A program made the position numbers and the translations under genes. Of a stretch of DNA of 64,000 nt, positions 37,522 through 49,345 are shown in pieces (positions within the stretch are counted from its first letter, which is position 1; each line of letters begins with the position of its first letter). This DNA comes from Agroathelia rolfsii (lineage: Eukaryota > Basidiomycota > Agaricomycetes > Amylocorticiales > Amylocorticiaceae), in contig JABRWF010000001.1 of NCBI GenBank assembly GCA_018343915.1, forward strand, positions 1,922,001-1,986,000, read 5' to 3'. The notes under the pieces are model-generated. The model did no database searches. It was not told where the DNA came from and worked only from the letters and a program-made list of their open reading frames with translations.

Positions 37522-37922
37522 GAGAGGTGTAGGGTGGCTTCATTTTCTCATGGGTGTATCATGAACAATTAATACGAGTCTAATATCTAATGTATCACCC
37601 GATGGCCTGCGAGGTCTAGATTGCTATTTGCTGAGCCATTGAACTTGAGTTGGTGATTGAGTCGGACTTCCTGGGTCCTTATCAGCATCAACGACTCGCA
37701 CTGACAGGTAACAAGGCACCTGTAGTCAAAAAGGACATATTGGTATCGCCAGATTGGAGCTCATAGCAGCTGTTTTAGTTGCAATCAAAGCATATGTAGT
37801 CTTCCTATTCCCATTTCGTTGTGAATAGAATTCTAATATAGGCTTGGCCAGTCTTCCATCAACTTAACTCTCGAGAAGAGCTACCAGGAGTATCTACGCT
37901 TATTCGTAGAGAACTGACACTG
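37522..37922. other. Intergenic between convergent genes
   Basis: 401 bp between the TTC1-like stop and the IMP1 stop; shared 3' flank of two convergent genes. No coding signal. Confidence 0.5.
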
Positions 37923-38747
37923 TCAGTTTATTTCCGTAGTTGGATTTTTAAATATGGTGAATTTGCCCAAGGGCGAGATCTGTTATGGTATGCCAAGAGA
38001 AATCATTAATAAGACCCTTATATAGAAGAAAATAAAATAAAACGTACACGGGCCTCCACCTTGCTACGAACAAGCGCTATAGGCACAGGTCCATACGTCC
38101 TCGAATCAATCGACAGCGCAGCGTTGTCACCCATGACCCATATATGACCGCGGGGAATGATGACATGTTCACCTGAGGGTGCCATTAAGCCAGTGGGGTC
38201 GACGCAGACGACGTCACCCGGCAAACCGATGACACGTTTGCAAGCGATACGACCGCGCTGGATGGGCGACTCGAGCGTAATGAGGTCGCCGCGTGCGATG
38301 CATTCTGGGTGCAGACGGAAAATACGCTTGTTTTCGAGGATCCAGTCGCCATCGTTGGCGAGTGTAGGGAGCATTGAAGGCCCAGTTGTCTATGTAAAAC
38401 GAATCAAGTTAGAAAACGTGAAAACCAGAGTTTTTGCAGAGTACATACTAAGCTGGGCCGGGCAAATTTGTCAAGAACAAGATGCACAGCGCATCCAATA
38501 TTGATTACCTATGAGAACAAAAAGAAATGAAGATATGTATCTAAGAAAGAAGACAAGCAGGAAAGATGTGCCGTGTGCAAATAATTACATGGGCTGTAAC
38601 CAGAGCGGTTCTGCATCCAAATGCACTCCAGCCCTCGGCAGTGCGTAAGGTATTTGCGAATTCAACGCTGTTCTGCCAACGAGTACGTGCAGACAGCCTT
38701 GCGTAGTCTCTTGTCTTGTACCAGAGAGAGGACAAGAAGCGATTCAT
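37923..38747 (-). CDS. IMP1: Mitochondrial inner membrane protease subunit 1
   Basis: Serine/lysine signal peptidase (family S26) that removes sorting signals from proteins delivered to the intermembrane space. Exon 1 (from 38747) MNRFLSSLWYKTRDYARLSA ... TALVTAH, exon 2 INIGCAVHLVLDKFARPSL, exon 3 TTGPSMLPTLANDGDWILEN. The Ser in GPSMLPT is the nucleophile and the Lys in ACKRVIGLPGD the general base; HIWVMGDNAALSIDSRTYGP is box E. A last intron (38047 to 37980, GTACGT to AACAG) adds exon 4, ISPLGKFTIFKNPTTEIN, which matches the usual fungal IMP1 end; without it the frame stops 29 bp inside the intron with FILFSSI. IMP1 is preferred over IMP2 from the CKRVIGLPGD spacing and short length (about 187 aa). 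Confidence 0.9.
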
Positions 38748-38871
38748 CAAGCCATACAGGAAGAGGAAACTTGGGAAAGAGAGAAGTAAACAAGTCGCTG
38801 ACCGCCGCGGCTAACATGTACTCGTAAGGCTATAACCGACCACGATCATCAATCACAAAAAAACCACTGGC
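38748..38871. promoter_or_regulatory. 124-bp bidirectional promoter, IMP1/ELP4
   Basis: Only 124 bp separate the two divergent start codons, so the core promoters must overlap or the 5' leaders be very short. No TATA box is visible. Confidence 0.5.
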
Positions 38872-40774
38872 ATGTCTTCCTTCAAGCGTGCTCAAAAACC
38901 ATCGACATCGTCACCAACAACGACGTCGACAACAACGAGAAAGACAGCTCCCAAGCCGGGCACATGTCTCTCACCATCCTCGACGTCGACGGTTATCACT
39001 TCGACAGGCATCACATCCCTGGACGACCTCCTGGGCGGCGGCCTTCCCCTCTCTTGCTCCCTCGTTATCGCGGCGCCCGACATCCATTCCGCCTACGGAG
39101 AACTCGTGCAAAAATACTTCATTGCCCAGGGTCTCGCGTCTGGGCATCATCTTCTGCTCATTGACGACCGGGCAGAAAAGTTTGCAAGGCAGTGTATGTG
39201 GACGACGACTACAAACACTGCCACCTCTACCTCGACAACGCCGGTCGGCAAAAACACGAACGGAACTGCTAAATCTCTGGGGAGCGACGATGAAGATGAG
39301 GAGAGTAGTCATACGACCGCTGCTGCTGCGCAAGAAAAGATCAAGATCGCATGGCGATATGAAGGAATGAAACAGTTCCAGACCACGGTTACTTCGTCAT
39401 CGTACGTATGTACAATACTTTCACTCTTCTTCTATTGTTTCCTAGCTCTTTCCTATGCGAAGCCTTGGATTCTCCGATGGAGATCATAATACATGGTGCT
39501 CAATTTTTCTCTTACTTTTTTCATAAAGGTCCGATGCGGATGAATATTGTCGGCCGTTCAGTCTGACGGCGCATATACCGAGCGACGTAATTGATGCAGC
39601 GATGAAATCACGACAACTTGTCGTTTTGAGGCCTTCGGAGGCACTTACGCCAGAGGACATGGCCGATAAGATAGTGCAAGCGGTAGTTTCAGTTGAAAAA
39701 GATGCAAATCTATCGTCATCAACACCATTGCGTATATGCATACCTTCTTTGGGCTCGCCACACTGGGGTGACCTCAGTGCTACGGTACGTGTTTTCCCTC
39801 TCACTGAACTCATCGAAAGCAACGGGCCGTAGTTGCGGGCCGGTAACTCACTCTTGACGACGATCACTGCAACAGGACATCTTGCGCTTCCTACAGCGTC
39901 TGCGCACTGTTATTCGTACACATCCGCACGCATGTCTTTCCGTCACTCTAGCGCCTCATATTTCCTCGGACAACTGGGGTGGCTCTGGCTGGATCCAGAA
40001 AGTGGGCTGGCTCTCTGACGCTGTACTCGCACTCTCTGCGTTCACCGGTGAGTTATCTCATTTTTTTCTATGATGCAATTTTTTTTCTTGCATATCATAC
40101 TTTCACTTCAATTCATACACGTATTCGCAAAATATCGGGAAAACAGAACATCTGACCATGTTTGAACATTTTGACCAGTCAACCCCGCGCTAGTGGCGCA
40201 GTTCCCCTCTCATCATGGATTTGTGCATATTCATACCCTGCCCGCACCTCATACGTTTTTGCCGGCGAGTGATCGATTCTCAACTCTGCGCGGACTGTCG
40301 TCATCGGGAGAGAACAACTTGGCGTTCAAGTGTACACGTAAGCGACTTGTGATTGAGACGCTACACCTGGATCTCGAGGGCGGTGTGGGTGAGAGACGGA
40401 CGACAATGCCTGCTCGCGTTTCGGGCGTCGATGGGGCTGAGATGGCAGCAGGACCTGTTCATCATGAAATGATTGGGTCTCATCAGCATCATCATCAACA
40501 TCACCAAGGTCATGACGGCGGGGCAGCGCTCGAGGTACAGCTTGAATCTAATGCTATCATCGCTCAGGGGGGCGCAGAGAGTGATGGAGGCACTCAACAA
40601 ATGATTGTAAGTGGTACGGCTACCATTCCCATTCCGATACCGCCGGCGGGGGTAGTATCGTCAGAGCAGGCCCCCTCGCCCACAGTCACAGTCGCTGCTG
40701 GCAAGGCCAAAAAGGTCAAGACGAAGAAGAAGGTGGCCTTCCACTCTGAGCAGCCCGATCTGTATGATTTTTGA
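38872..40774 (+). CDS. ELP4: Elongator complex protein 4 (PAXNEB)
   Basis: RecA-fold subunit of the Elp456 ring of Elongator, which is needed for wobble-uridine modification (mcm5/ncm5 U34) of tRNAs. After a Ser/Thr-rich N-terminus comes STGITSLDDLLGGGLPLSCS, then GELVQKYFIAQGLASGHHLL, KIAWRYEGMKQFQ, RICIPSLGSPHWGDLSAT and DILRFLQRLRTVIRTHPHAC. The ATPase-like GGGLPLG loop is degenerate, as usual for Elp4. The C-terminus KVAFHSEQPDLYDF is the family hallmark. Introns: after VTSSS (about 39403), after LSAT (39784-39874) and after SAFT (about 40047-40178), all phase-consistent. Unusual is a long low-complexity insert before the C-terminus with a His-rich stretch (HQHHHQHHQGHD, about 40480-40515). 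Confidence 0.93.
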
Positions 40775-41578
40775 GGGTGAGTGATCTTTGTTTCATTCAA
40801 CTTTGCTTCTCTCTTCACTTTCTAATTGTGTGATTAATGCTGTTCCGATCTACTTTCCTTCTAATAAGATACCTTTATGGCACGAATTCAGGTCACGGTG
40901 GCGACCGGTGATATTCTGAAGGGTATTGCAGTTTTCTTGGGAGCACTGCGCTGCAGGGATCGAGGACATTGAGGGCTTTGCTATTGAAATGCCTCGCTGC
41001 AGTTACTTGTGCACTCTGCATGTTGGCAGATTGGCGACATGCTGGCTGATTGTCGACAACAAGCCCGTTGTTGGCAGGCAGCGTCATGGACACCGAGCGG
41101 CGACGGAGATGTCAGATGGATGGTAGAGAATACAATATTTGTAATAATACCATTGTAATGAAGCAAGAAGATTGGCGGCTGCGGATAAGTGAGTTTTCCC
41201 GTTAAAGCATCCGTCAAGCATGCAAAAGACCATCTCCTCCCGGTTACTCTCCCTTCTCTCGTCTGCAACTTTCCATTATTCATTTTCTTTATTTTTCTCC
41301 TTATAATACCAGCCCTCTCTTGCAGACCAGCTGCAAGGACGACAGCAACGACCATCAGCATTGTCCTGATAACTCTGCTGTCTTGTCTCCTTACCATCTC
41401 ATAACCGAGAGCACGCGACGCTCAACTAGTTCGCTCTCTCTCTTTCACTGGCCAGCAAGCAGCCTCGTTTTCCCTACTACTTCTGCATAATTCGCCCCAG
41501 TCGAGCCCGCCCCCCCACTGCTCGCTATCGCTCGATCGTCTGTTTGTGTGAGACCAGCTAGCATTTCGTCTGGCAGAC
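40775..41578. other. Intergenic: no gene seen
   Basis: 804 bp between ELP4 and the RhoGEF gene. The second half (41240-41560) is CT-rich and probably the promoter and leader of the RhoGEF. Open frames here lack protein-like composition. Confidence 0.5.
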
Positions 41579-44500
41579 ATGAACCAACAGTCGCCGTCCT
41601 GGATCGATATAGGATCGGACAGCGAGCGTGATGGTGAGTACCAGATTTCTGGCATCCTGCAAGGCCTTCGTCCAAGAACACAGTCCCTGGTCGTTGGCAT
41701 CATCGGTGGCAGCAGGCGTGGAAAGGGTGTTTTGTTCGCACTGTAATGTTCTACCCAGTAGTCTCCATAAGAACACCTTTTCTCCCTCTCTCTCTCTCAC
41801 CCTCGCTTGCTGTTAGCCTGCTGCTGGTTTGCCCGGGCACTTGTTTTCCCTAGCATTTTCCACCCTTCACTGCTGCCACATTTTCTGTATCATTCTATAT
41901 TCTATTTCATTTTGGACTGACAAGTGTCTGCTTGCTGGACAGCCGAACACTCCTCCCCTGGCGCCAATCTTTTCCCTTCAGGAGGTATCACCCCCGTCGA
42001 CTCTCGCACGGCGTCATTTGCTAGCACAAGTAGCAGCAAAACCACGACTCCCTACGCCTACCACCAAACCCTTTCCCCAAATTTCACTGCTAGTGGCAGC
42101 ACTGGCGGTGGCCTATCGCCTTACCTAGACAGCAGCGCCATGTCTCCCACCTCATCATTGTCTTCCCACCACCACTCAAAACAGGCCTCTGTTGACTTTG
42201 ACGTATCCGTCCCACCATCCCCTGCTGCTTCGGCTACCTTCCACTCACCCCTACTACGCTCTGCCTCTGAAAGCGAGGCCCATTCATATTCTTCTTCGTC
42301 GACTGCCGCCGCCGCCGCGTTCGCCCGCCTGCCCAAAGGCGCCGCCTGGCCGGACCCTTATGCCTTTCGCTCGCCCCATAATCACCTTGTGCCGCCTGCA
42401 CTCTCCTCTGCCTCATCCGCATCCACGCGCTCATCGGCCTACACAACAGGCAGCGCTGCGGGTCACAGCGATTTGGGTCACGTACACGTTGTCACCGGCG
42501 ACGAAGACGCTGCCGGCTCGCACGGCGCGCTCACGATGGGGATGATGAATATGGGGATCTCCGCTGATATGGTCCAGATGTACGAAAAGGAGGCCACTGC
42601 GGCTCCGGTGCAGCAGCAACAACAGCAGTCGCCACCGCCACCGCCAATACCATCTTCCAATCTTAGCAGGCAACAGCAACAACCGCCGGCACCAACGACA
42701 GCAACAGCTGCAGACCAGACGCGTTACTCAGGCTCATATTCAACCAGCTCCAGGTCTCGTTCGTCTTCCTTTGCGCACAGCCACGAAAACAACATGAACA
42801 GCATCAACGCGGGTCTGGTGCCTGAAGTACCCAAGTTGCGCCATCAACCAAGCTACGATATGGGTTGGCATCCCGCCGACGAACGCGACGAAATGGACAT
42901 GATCAGTGGGGACGAATCTGACGGTCACTATGGCGCGGCGTATGGGCTCGATGACGATGACGTGGAGGAGGATGAGAGGACGAGTGCGATGGTTGTTGCC
43001 GAGGAGGGGCGTGGGTTGATTGTCAAGGCGGGTAATACCCCGTTGGTGCAGATCGATATCCAGCCAGGTGAGTTTCCTTTTTCGCTTTGTTCTTTTTTCC
43101 CCTTGCTTCCCTTGAGAGCTGGCTGGGTCTCAGCGAAAGTATCTGCGTACTCACCACCATCATCTATCATTCCCATCGTCCAGGAACAACGCATCTTCTC
43201 CTCAACTCATCAGCCACTCCAAACGCACTGCCATCATTCCTCAACACAGCGCTCCAACATACGAGTACTACCCTGCTAGCGCTGGACATCTCGGCAAACT
43301 TCCTAGGCGCAGTTCCACCCGCACTGACGCACTGTATCAGCCTAGAAGAACTTAACATTAGCTCGAACCCGCTTCGCGTCTTGCCCGAGTTTCTCGCCGA
43401 CTTGACCCAGCTGCGCGTCCTCATCGCGGATGCGACCGGTATCTCAACGCTTCCCGACACACTACATGAGCTCGACAAACTGCACACACTTAGTATCCGT
43501 CGCAACAAGCTGTATTCATTGCCTAGCTGGCTCTGTCTCCTGCCGGCACTGCAGACACTCCTGCTCGACGGGAATCCATTTCAAGGTCCATGGAAGGCGC
43601 TTGTGGACCCACTCCTCGCGAAGGAGACACCTCCTCCCTCGGCTATCACGACCGCTGCGATGCCGACGACAGGCACTACATCATCAGCCTACTACCCGCT
43701 GTCAACACCAATGTTCCCACTCGCCTCCGCATCGGCGTCCTCCCTAGTTGGCGGCGACACCGACACTGACGACTCGCCCAACGGCTCCGACGGTGAAACG
43801 GGCGCCGCCACAGGAGGGTTCGCACGCAGCGGCGGCGGCGTCCCAAATTCGCTCGCAGGCGTGACGACGGAGGAGGACACGATCGTGCCCCACCGCGTAG
43901 CGCAGATCAGCCGTGCGGTCACGTCGCCTGTACCGCTTGGGCTTACGCCCGGGCCTGGCGGTGTAGGATCTCTGCCATTCCCTGGGACGGGACCATCTTC
44001 GCCGCCGTTGTCGTCGTCGTCGTCGTCGTCTAGAGGTCTGCAGCGCACCCGCACGGCGCCGAATCGATCGTATAATCGGTCGAGGGATCTGGATAGTCCT
44101 GCTATTCCTGATGTACCGGGTGTCTCGCCTGCCGCTGTATCTGCTTCGGCGGCGACGGGACCTAAGGCGGATGATTCGGGGTATTTTGACCATGAGATTC
44201 GCAGAATGAAGAGTGCGGGCGAGCTGAGAGGTGGTGCAAAGAAGCAGCAGCAACAGCAACAGGCGCCGCCGCAGCCGCAAGTACCAATGCCCGTTGGTCA
44301 ATCGGTTCCAGGGACGCCCGAGCGCGCACCGATGATGCAACACTCTGTGTCGAGCTCGAATCTGCTGTCAATGCGCGCTGATTCCCCAGCCGCGGCGCCT
44401 CCAATGAGCAATAACGTGCCGAAGAGGTATGCTAGTCTTGGTGCTGCCACAGGCATGGCTAAAACGCCTTCCAGACGGCCTGGTGTGCCCAGGACGATGT

Positions 44501-47454
44501 GGGATGATATCTCCGAAGACGACAGCGAGGTCGAGGGTAGTGGCACCGGTGCGCGTACGTCGGGCGCGAGTCCTGTGGCGTCCCCGCCGCAGTCGCAGCT
44601 GCGTTCTGCTCCTTCCATGCGTCGCGGCGAGGACGGACAGCAACAACAGTTTACTAACCCACGGACATCGCAGCATGTCAAGGCTGCTGGCAAAGAGAAG
44701 GAGAAGGAGAAAAGCGGACGGTGGGGATTCCTGAAGAAGATGTCGATGGGCAAGATTAAGAACGAGTCGCCGTCGTCGCCGCCTGCGCCCATGCCTTCAA
44801 CCTCTTTCGCGTCGAGGCATGTGAACCACCCTGCGGCCATGATCGGTCGCCAAACGCCCACGCCGACGCCACAGCGGAGAACTCCATCGATAGCTGGTGC
44901 TGCTATTGGTATTCCTGGAGCTCGACCGCAGATCAGCATGCGCATATCTACGACGGGCACACTTAATGTACTCCCGGACAGCGAAGCGCCCGTTTTCAAC
45001 GTCTCTCCCGCTGATAATGATGAGTCCGCCAGCAAGCCGCAGCCGTCGATGTTTACGACCGCTGTGGCCGCGCAGGCCCCACCTTCGCCCTCGCCTCCCA
45101 TCCTGACCACTTCCCCAAGCCTGATGGTCCCGCCTTCTCCTACACCAAGATCTGCGAAGCGCCGGAGTTTCCTGCCGCTGGATCTTGTGCCACCTGCCAC
45201 TAGCGGTCCTGGTGCCGCCGTAGATGGTTTGTCGGCAACAGGGGTAACACTTCACCCAGCTATTGCTAGTAGCGCTAATGGCCTCAACATTCCCATCCCT
45301 CCTACATCCGCATTCGTGCCCTCATCAATCGTTACGAATGAAGCGGACGCGGCCGTGGTTCGCATGATGCCGAATGCCCAGTTCGAGCACGAGCAGCTGC
45401 TGCGCCGCGAGGAAGAGAAGGCGCGTGAGGCCTACTTGCGTGCGCTGCGCTCCGTGATGGCGTACCTCAAGGATATGAACGATCTCAGCATCGTGCAGGC
45501 ACCGACACCGCCCGGCGCGGCGGATGAACATGCCGCGGGGGGTGGTGCGCGCTTGCGCCGGCCGACTATGTCTGATCAGCACCGAGTGTTCTCGGATTCG
45601 TCGATTGAGACGGCGGCGAGTGCGAGTGCAGCGAGCGCTGGTAGCGCTGGGTCGGCGATCTCCCGTCCGGGCTCATCAGCGCTCGCTGTAGGCCGTACAG
45701 GTATGCAGACGTTGAGTGTTGCTTCGACGGATAGTAATGGCTCGGGCGGATCTGGTGAGGAAAGGAAGTTCAAGGATGATAAGTCGAAGCGTGCCATGGT
45801 TGTGCGTGAAATTGTCGAGTGTGTATAGCCTTTCTTTGCTTTGCTTCTTTTATATGGCTTTTTTTTTTTTTTGCTTACATTTGCCATCGCTTGCAGAACG
45901 GAACGCACGTATGTCAAGGGTTTGCAAGAGCTCGTCGATATCTATATCAAACCGGCCAGCGCCACCGTCAACGTCCTCACGGGTGGCACGGGCAAGGATA
46001 CGGTGGTGCCCGCCACGGATCGCAAGATTGTATTTGGCGGTCTGGACTCGCTGTTTACTTTCCACAAGGAGAACTTCTTGCCAGCGCTCGAGATGGCGGC
46101 GCAGCCTATGTTGCAGTCGAAGGAATCGCTGAAGGCTGCTGATGCGGATGGACATCTTTCGATCGAGGTGGCCAAGGCCACGGCGAGCATCTTTGTGAAG
46201 CATGCAGCGTTTATGAGAATGTATTCGACGTATATCAAGTGAGTTGACGATTATTTTGGCGTGCAATGTTGGCATACTGATGATTTTTGTGTTTCAGCAA
46301 CTTTGACACGGCAGTTCAACGTGTGAAAATGTGGACTACAGCCAATTCTCCTATGTCTCCTAGCACGACCACACCATCCTCGAGCACATCGCAGCTTCTC
46401 AATGTCGGGATGTCTATGTCGGCCGTGTCTGCACCTAGCCTTGCGGATTCCAGCCCATTAACGAGCAATAACTCGCAACTGACGACGAGTCAGCGCAAGA
46501 GAATCAAGCAGTACCTGAAGCGCTGTCGTATGAGCCCACGGCACTCTCAGTTGAATCTTGAGGGCTATCTCTTGCTACCCATTCAACGTATACCTCGATA
46601 CAAACTCTTGGTGTGTATGCGGAACTTTGATGATAACAACAACAGCGTCTCATTCCCTTTTATATATATATATAGCTTGAAGAGCTTCTTCGCAGTACAC
46701 CGCCACCACCTATGTACATGGAAGATCCACTAGAGAAGGCTTTAGCGGAAATTTCCGCGCTTGCCAGTAACATGAACGAGGGCAAGCGAGAAGCTGAAGG
46801 CAGGAGGAAACTCGTACAGTGGCAATCAAGAATACGAGGCAAATTCCCCAGTCCACTTGTACAGCCTCATCGGTACGTCCATAAGATAACTGTTCGTATC
46901 CACTTGTTACTGAGATATTCCCTAGTCGGTTGATCATGGATGGGGCACTGCGTCTCAAGCGTGTTGTGCGCAAGACATCCGTCCCCTTCGATGTTATCAG
47001 CCCCCAAGGCAGCACGTCAACGATCCAAGTCGAGTGTCTTGCCCCTGAGCTGACGACACGGCCCTTGATGGGCATCTTGTGCAACGACCTATTGGTACTC
47101 TGTCGAGATCCCTCTGAAGGCAGGGATCCGGCGTCTTCCGTTGATCTGTGGGCTGTTCTGCGTATGCAAACCCAGCCCCAGCCTGCTTCGATTGTGCATG
47201 GCAATGGTATGTTTACTTTTTTTTTCGTGTCAATAGCCTCCCGGATCTATATGTAGCATCATCTGACGTGTCTTTATCTCTAGTTCTTCGCCTAGTCGAT
47301 AACAAAGCCATTCTCTATTTTGATGCTCCTTCATCTTCCGAGGCGCTGAACTGGTTCAGAGGTGCGTAGCATGGATTTCGTAGGGGTTTGTTCCGATAAC
47401 TTATCGACGTCTTCTATAGCTATCAACCTCCACATCCCAACCTCGAAAAACTGA
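41579..47454 (+). CDS. LRR-containing Rho guanine-nucleotide exchange factor
   Basis: About 1,690 residues. Exon 1 is only MNQQSPSWIDIGSDSERD and splices to AEHSSPGANLFPSGG. Order: a 370-residue Ser/Gln/Pro-rich disordered region; leucine-rich repeats from about 43200 (LLALDISANFLGAVPPALTH, LEELNISSNPLRVLPEFLAD, LHTLSIRRNKLYSLPSWLCL); a 700-residue disordered region with poly-Ser and poly-Gln; then a DH domain (ERTYVKGLQELVDIYIKPAS, HSQLNLEGYLLLPIQRIPRY, KLLLEELLRST) and a PH domain (LIMDGALRLKRVVRK to EALNWFRAINLHIPTSKN). The DH CR3-like block LLLPIQRIPRYKLLLEEL is intact, so exchange on a Rho/Cdc42-type GTPase is likely; target unknown. Role inferred: polarity and actin control. The final 35-nt exon (47420-47454) supplies the PH C-terminus. 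Confidence 0.92.
44009..44030 (+). repeat. Trinucleotide (TCG)n repeat coding poly-Ser
   Basis: Seven or so tandem TCG/GTC units inside the disordered middle of the RhoGEF, coding a serine run. Typical replication-slippage microsatellite in an unstructured protein region. Confidence 0.85.
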
Positions 47455-48474
47455 AGGAAATACTCACTGTCTTTTTTTTTTAATCTATTGATTCCTGCCT
47501 TTTTTTCTTCCCCTCCTTTCCCTTTAACTCATTGCTTACTGACCCTTCCTAACATTCATCGCATATTTTATTCTTGTTCTTAACATTTCACCAATAAAAA
47601 TTACGTACGTTTTACGGCATACATCGTCACCACTCATCAATTGGAGAGCCTGGAGCTTACAAGGATTTTTTTCCTCGATTCCCTCAAAATTTAACCATGT
47701 CACCCTCTTTTTCTTTCTTTCTCCATTTTTTGATCGAAGAATTTCCATGCTCCGCTGTCACTCTCCTTATTGATCTCTCTCGTCTCTATTTACTCTGTTG
47801 AGCCCATTATTACTCACGCGTCTCTCACTTGCACCTCCTTTTTTTCTTATTATATCTTGCGCCTCTGTTTTCTTCTTCCTTATATCCATTTTGTGTGTAA
47901 TACCTACAGTATAACATATTGGTGCATCAGGTTATAGACTAATGATACATTTTGTCGGATTCTTCTCCTTTTCTTCGCACTCAATGTGATCAAATTTTAC
48001 ATTGCAATGAATGGCTTGAACATAGACATATCAAATTGATGACAAGCCAAGAACTAGCCTGGATATAGCCGCTCTGGGGGCAAGTCAACAGACGCTCTGT
48101 TTTGGTCTTTTGTATATATATATATAATTATGCTACTGTATCTGCTGTGAAGAATCATATGTCCTTGGCATGGTTCAAAACAACAGGAACATCCATCATT
48201 GCGATGCTCACTCACTTGCGCATTTAATTTATCTATCAGCGGCAGTACAGCACCAAATGCGTACCTTTGAATTCACTTTGAGCGTTGTCACTGTCATTGC
48301 CACGAGCGGTAACTCTGAGGTACTAGACATCCAAGTTTCATTTTCATGTAACAATCAAGTTTTATGCTACACGTGCCTGTCTCATCGAATTTCTCATGAG
48401 AACATTCGTGGAAGTAAAGAAATAATCAAGTCCCCGGTGCTGTGTAGTTTCCATCAACACTGGGCTCTAATCAT
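47455..48474. other. Intergenic: RhoGEF 3' flank
   Basis: 1,020 bp, strongly T/CT-rich (47460-47920), with a TATATATATATA stretch near 48112. An open frame at 48170-48556 on the plus strand lacks motifs and overlaps the minus-strand candidate described next; I regard it as chance. Confidence 0.5.
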
Positions 48475-48660
48475 TTATGTATCCCATCCCAAGAGCGCAG
48501 TTCCGAGGAGTCCAATAGATGCACCATATGCATCAATTGGACGAATCCACCAGTGACGTCGGAAGGTCTCGGTTTGGTGTCCCTTTATCCACTCAAGGAC
48601 TGAATTTATTTTGCTCGACTCGCACACCTGGACCTTGGCGAGATTCAAAAGTAATGTAAA
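48475..48660 (-). other. Possible small exon with a membrane segment
   Basis: A minus-strand frame open for about 60 codons reads SVLEWIKGHQTETFRRHWWI then RPIDAYGASIGLLGTALLGW and stops after DT. The Trp/Arg-rich entry into a Gly-zipper hydrophobic stretch looks like the end of a small mitochondrial membrane protein. There is no ATG in the frame, so a first exon would have to lie between 48660 and 48890. I do not recognise a family; it could be chance. Confidence 0.25.
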
Positions 48661-48897
48661 CCGGTATTATTGCAAAATCTTGTTGTAACCACGATAGACA
48701 GTATTATATCAGGACCGGGCCGTTGACAAGAATGAGGGGGGAAAAAAAGGGAAAGTAGTGCGCCAAAGTTGATTTTCATTAAACGAGTATGTTAGCATTT
48801 TCGCAGAGCGTGGAATAATAAATCACGTGAACGACATTAGGTGCGCATGTCTATGGAATTTGGTAGTTGAGGCTGGTAAAAAGAAACGAGACGGGGT

Positions 48898-49345
48898 TTA
48901 TGCACCGGACTGGAGCCTGCGCTTTTCAATCCTAGAAGCGAAGGAAAAGGTCATGTCACTTGTATATGTAGTCGAATATAGGACAAACGTACTCGTTTAC
49001 GATGTGTAACGAGGTGTCGAGGAACCTGTCGACGCAGTTTGCCAAGCAGGACTCCTCGCTACGGCTGAAGGATGTGGAGGGAGTACCAGTTATACACCTA
49101 GTTTATGGTGATGTCATTGAGCGCCAGAATTAGACAGTTCGAAGACGGAGCTTACTTGTCCCAGCAAAGACTCGTAAAGTTGTGTATTGAGGACTGGACT
49201 CGCGAACGAGACTGTTCCTGCTCTAGGAAAGCAGAGAGTTCCTTCTGTGAACGGCAGGAATGGTAAGCTGAATATCTGCAAGGCAAGATGGCTGACATGC
49301 CTTGCTCTTGTCGTCGAGGTTGAGGTTGTTGAGTTGTTCAGCCAT
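48898..49345 (-). CDS. TIM8: Small TIM chaperone Tim8
   Basis: Intermembrane-space chaperone that, with Tim13, escorts hydrophobic precursors to the inner membrane. Four exons, 90 residues: 49345-49301 (MAEQLNNLNLDDKSK), 49244-49156 (KELSAFLEQEQSRSRVQSSI ... SLCWDK), 49097-48993 (CITGTPSTSFSRSEESCLAN ... LHIVN) and 48931-48898 (EIEKRRLQSGA). Both CX3C motifs are present (CWDKC and CLANC), the zinc-finger-like pairs that form disulfides through Mia40. The family signature QSSIHNFTSLCW is clear. Introns are 56, 58 and 61 nt and all keep phase; intron 1 begins GC rather than GT (AAG then GCATGT). Diverges from IES1. Confidence 0.93.

Noticed and set aside
44298..45200. A 300-codon minus-strand frame inside the RhoGEF
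   Set aside because: Antisense shadow of the GC-rich disordered coding region.
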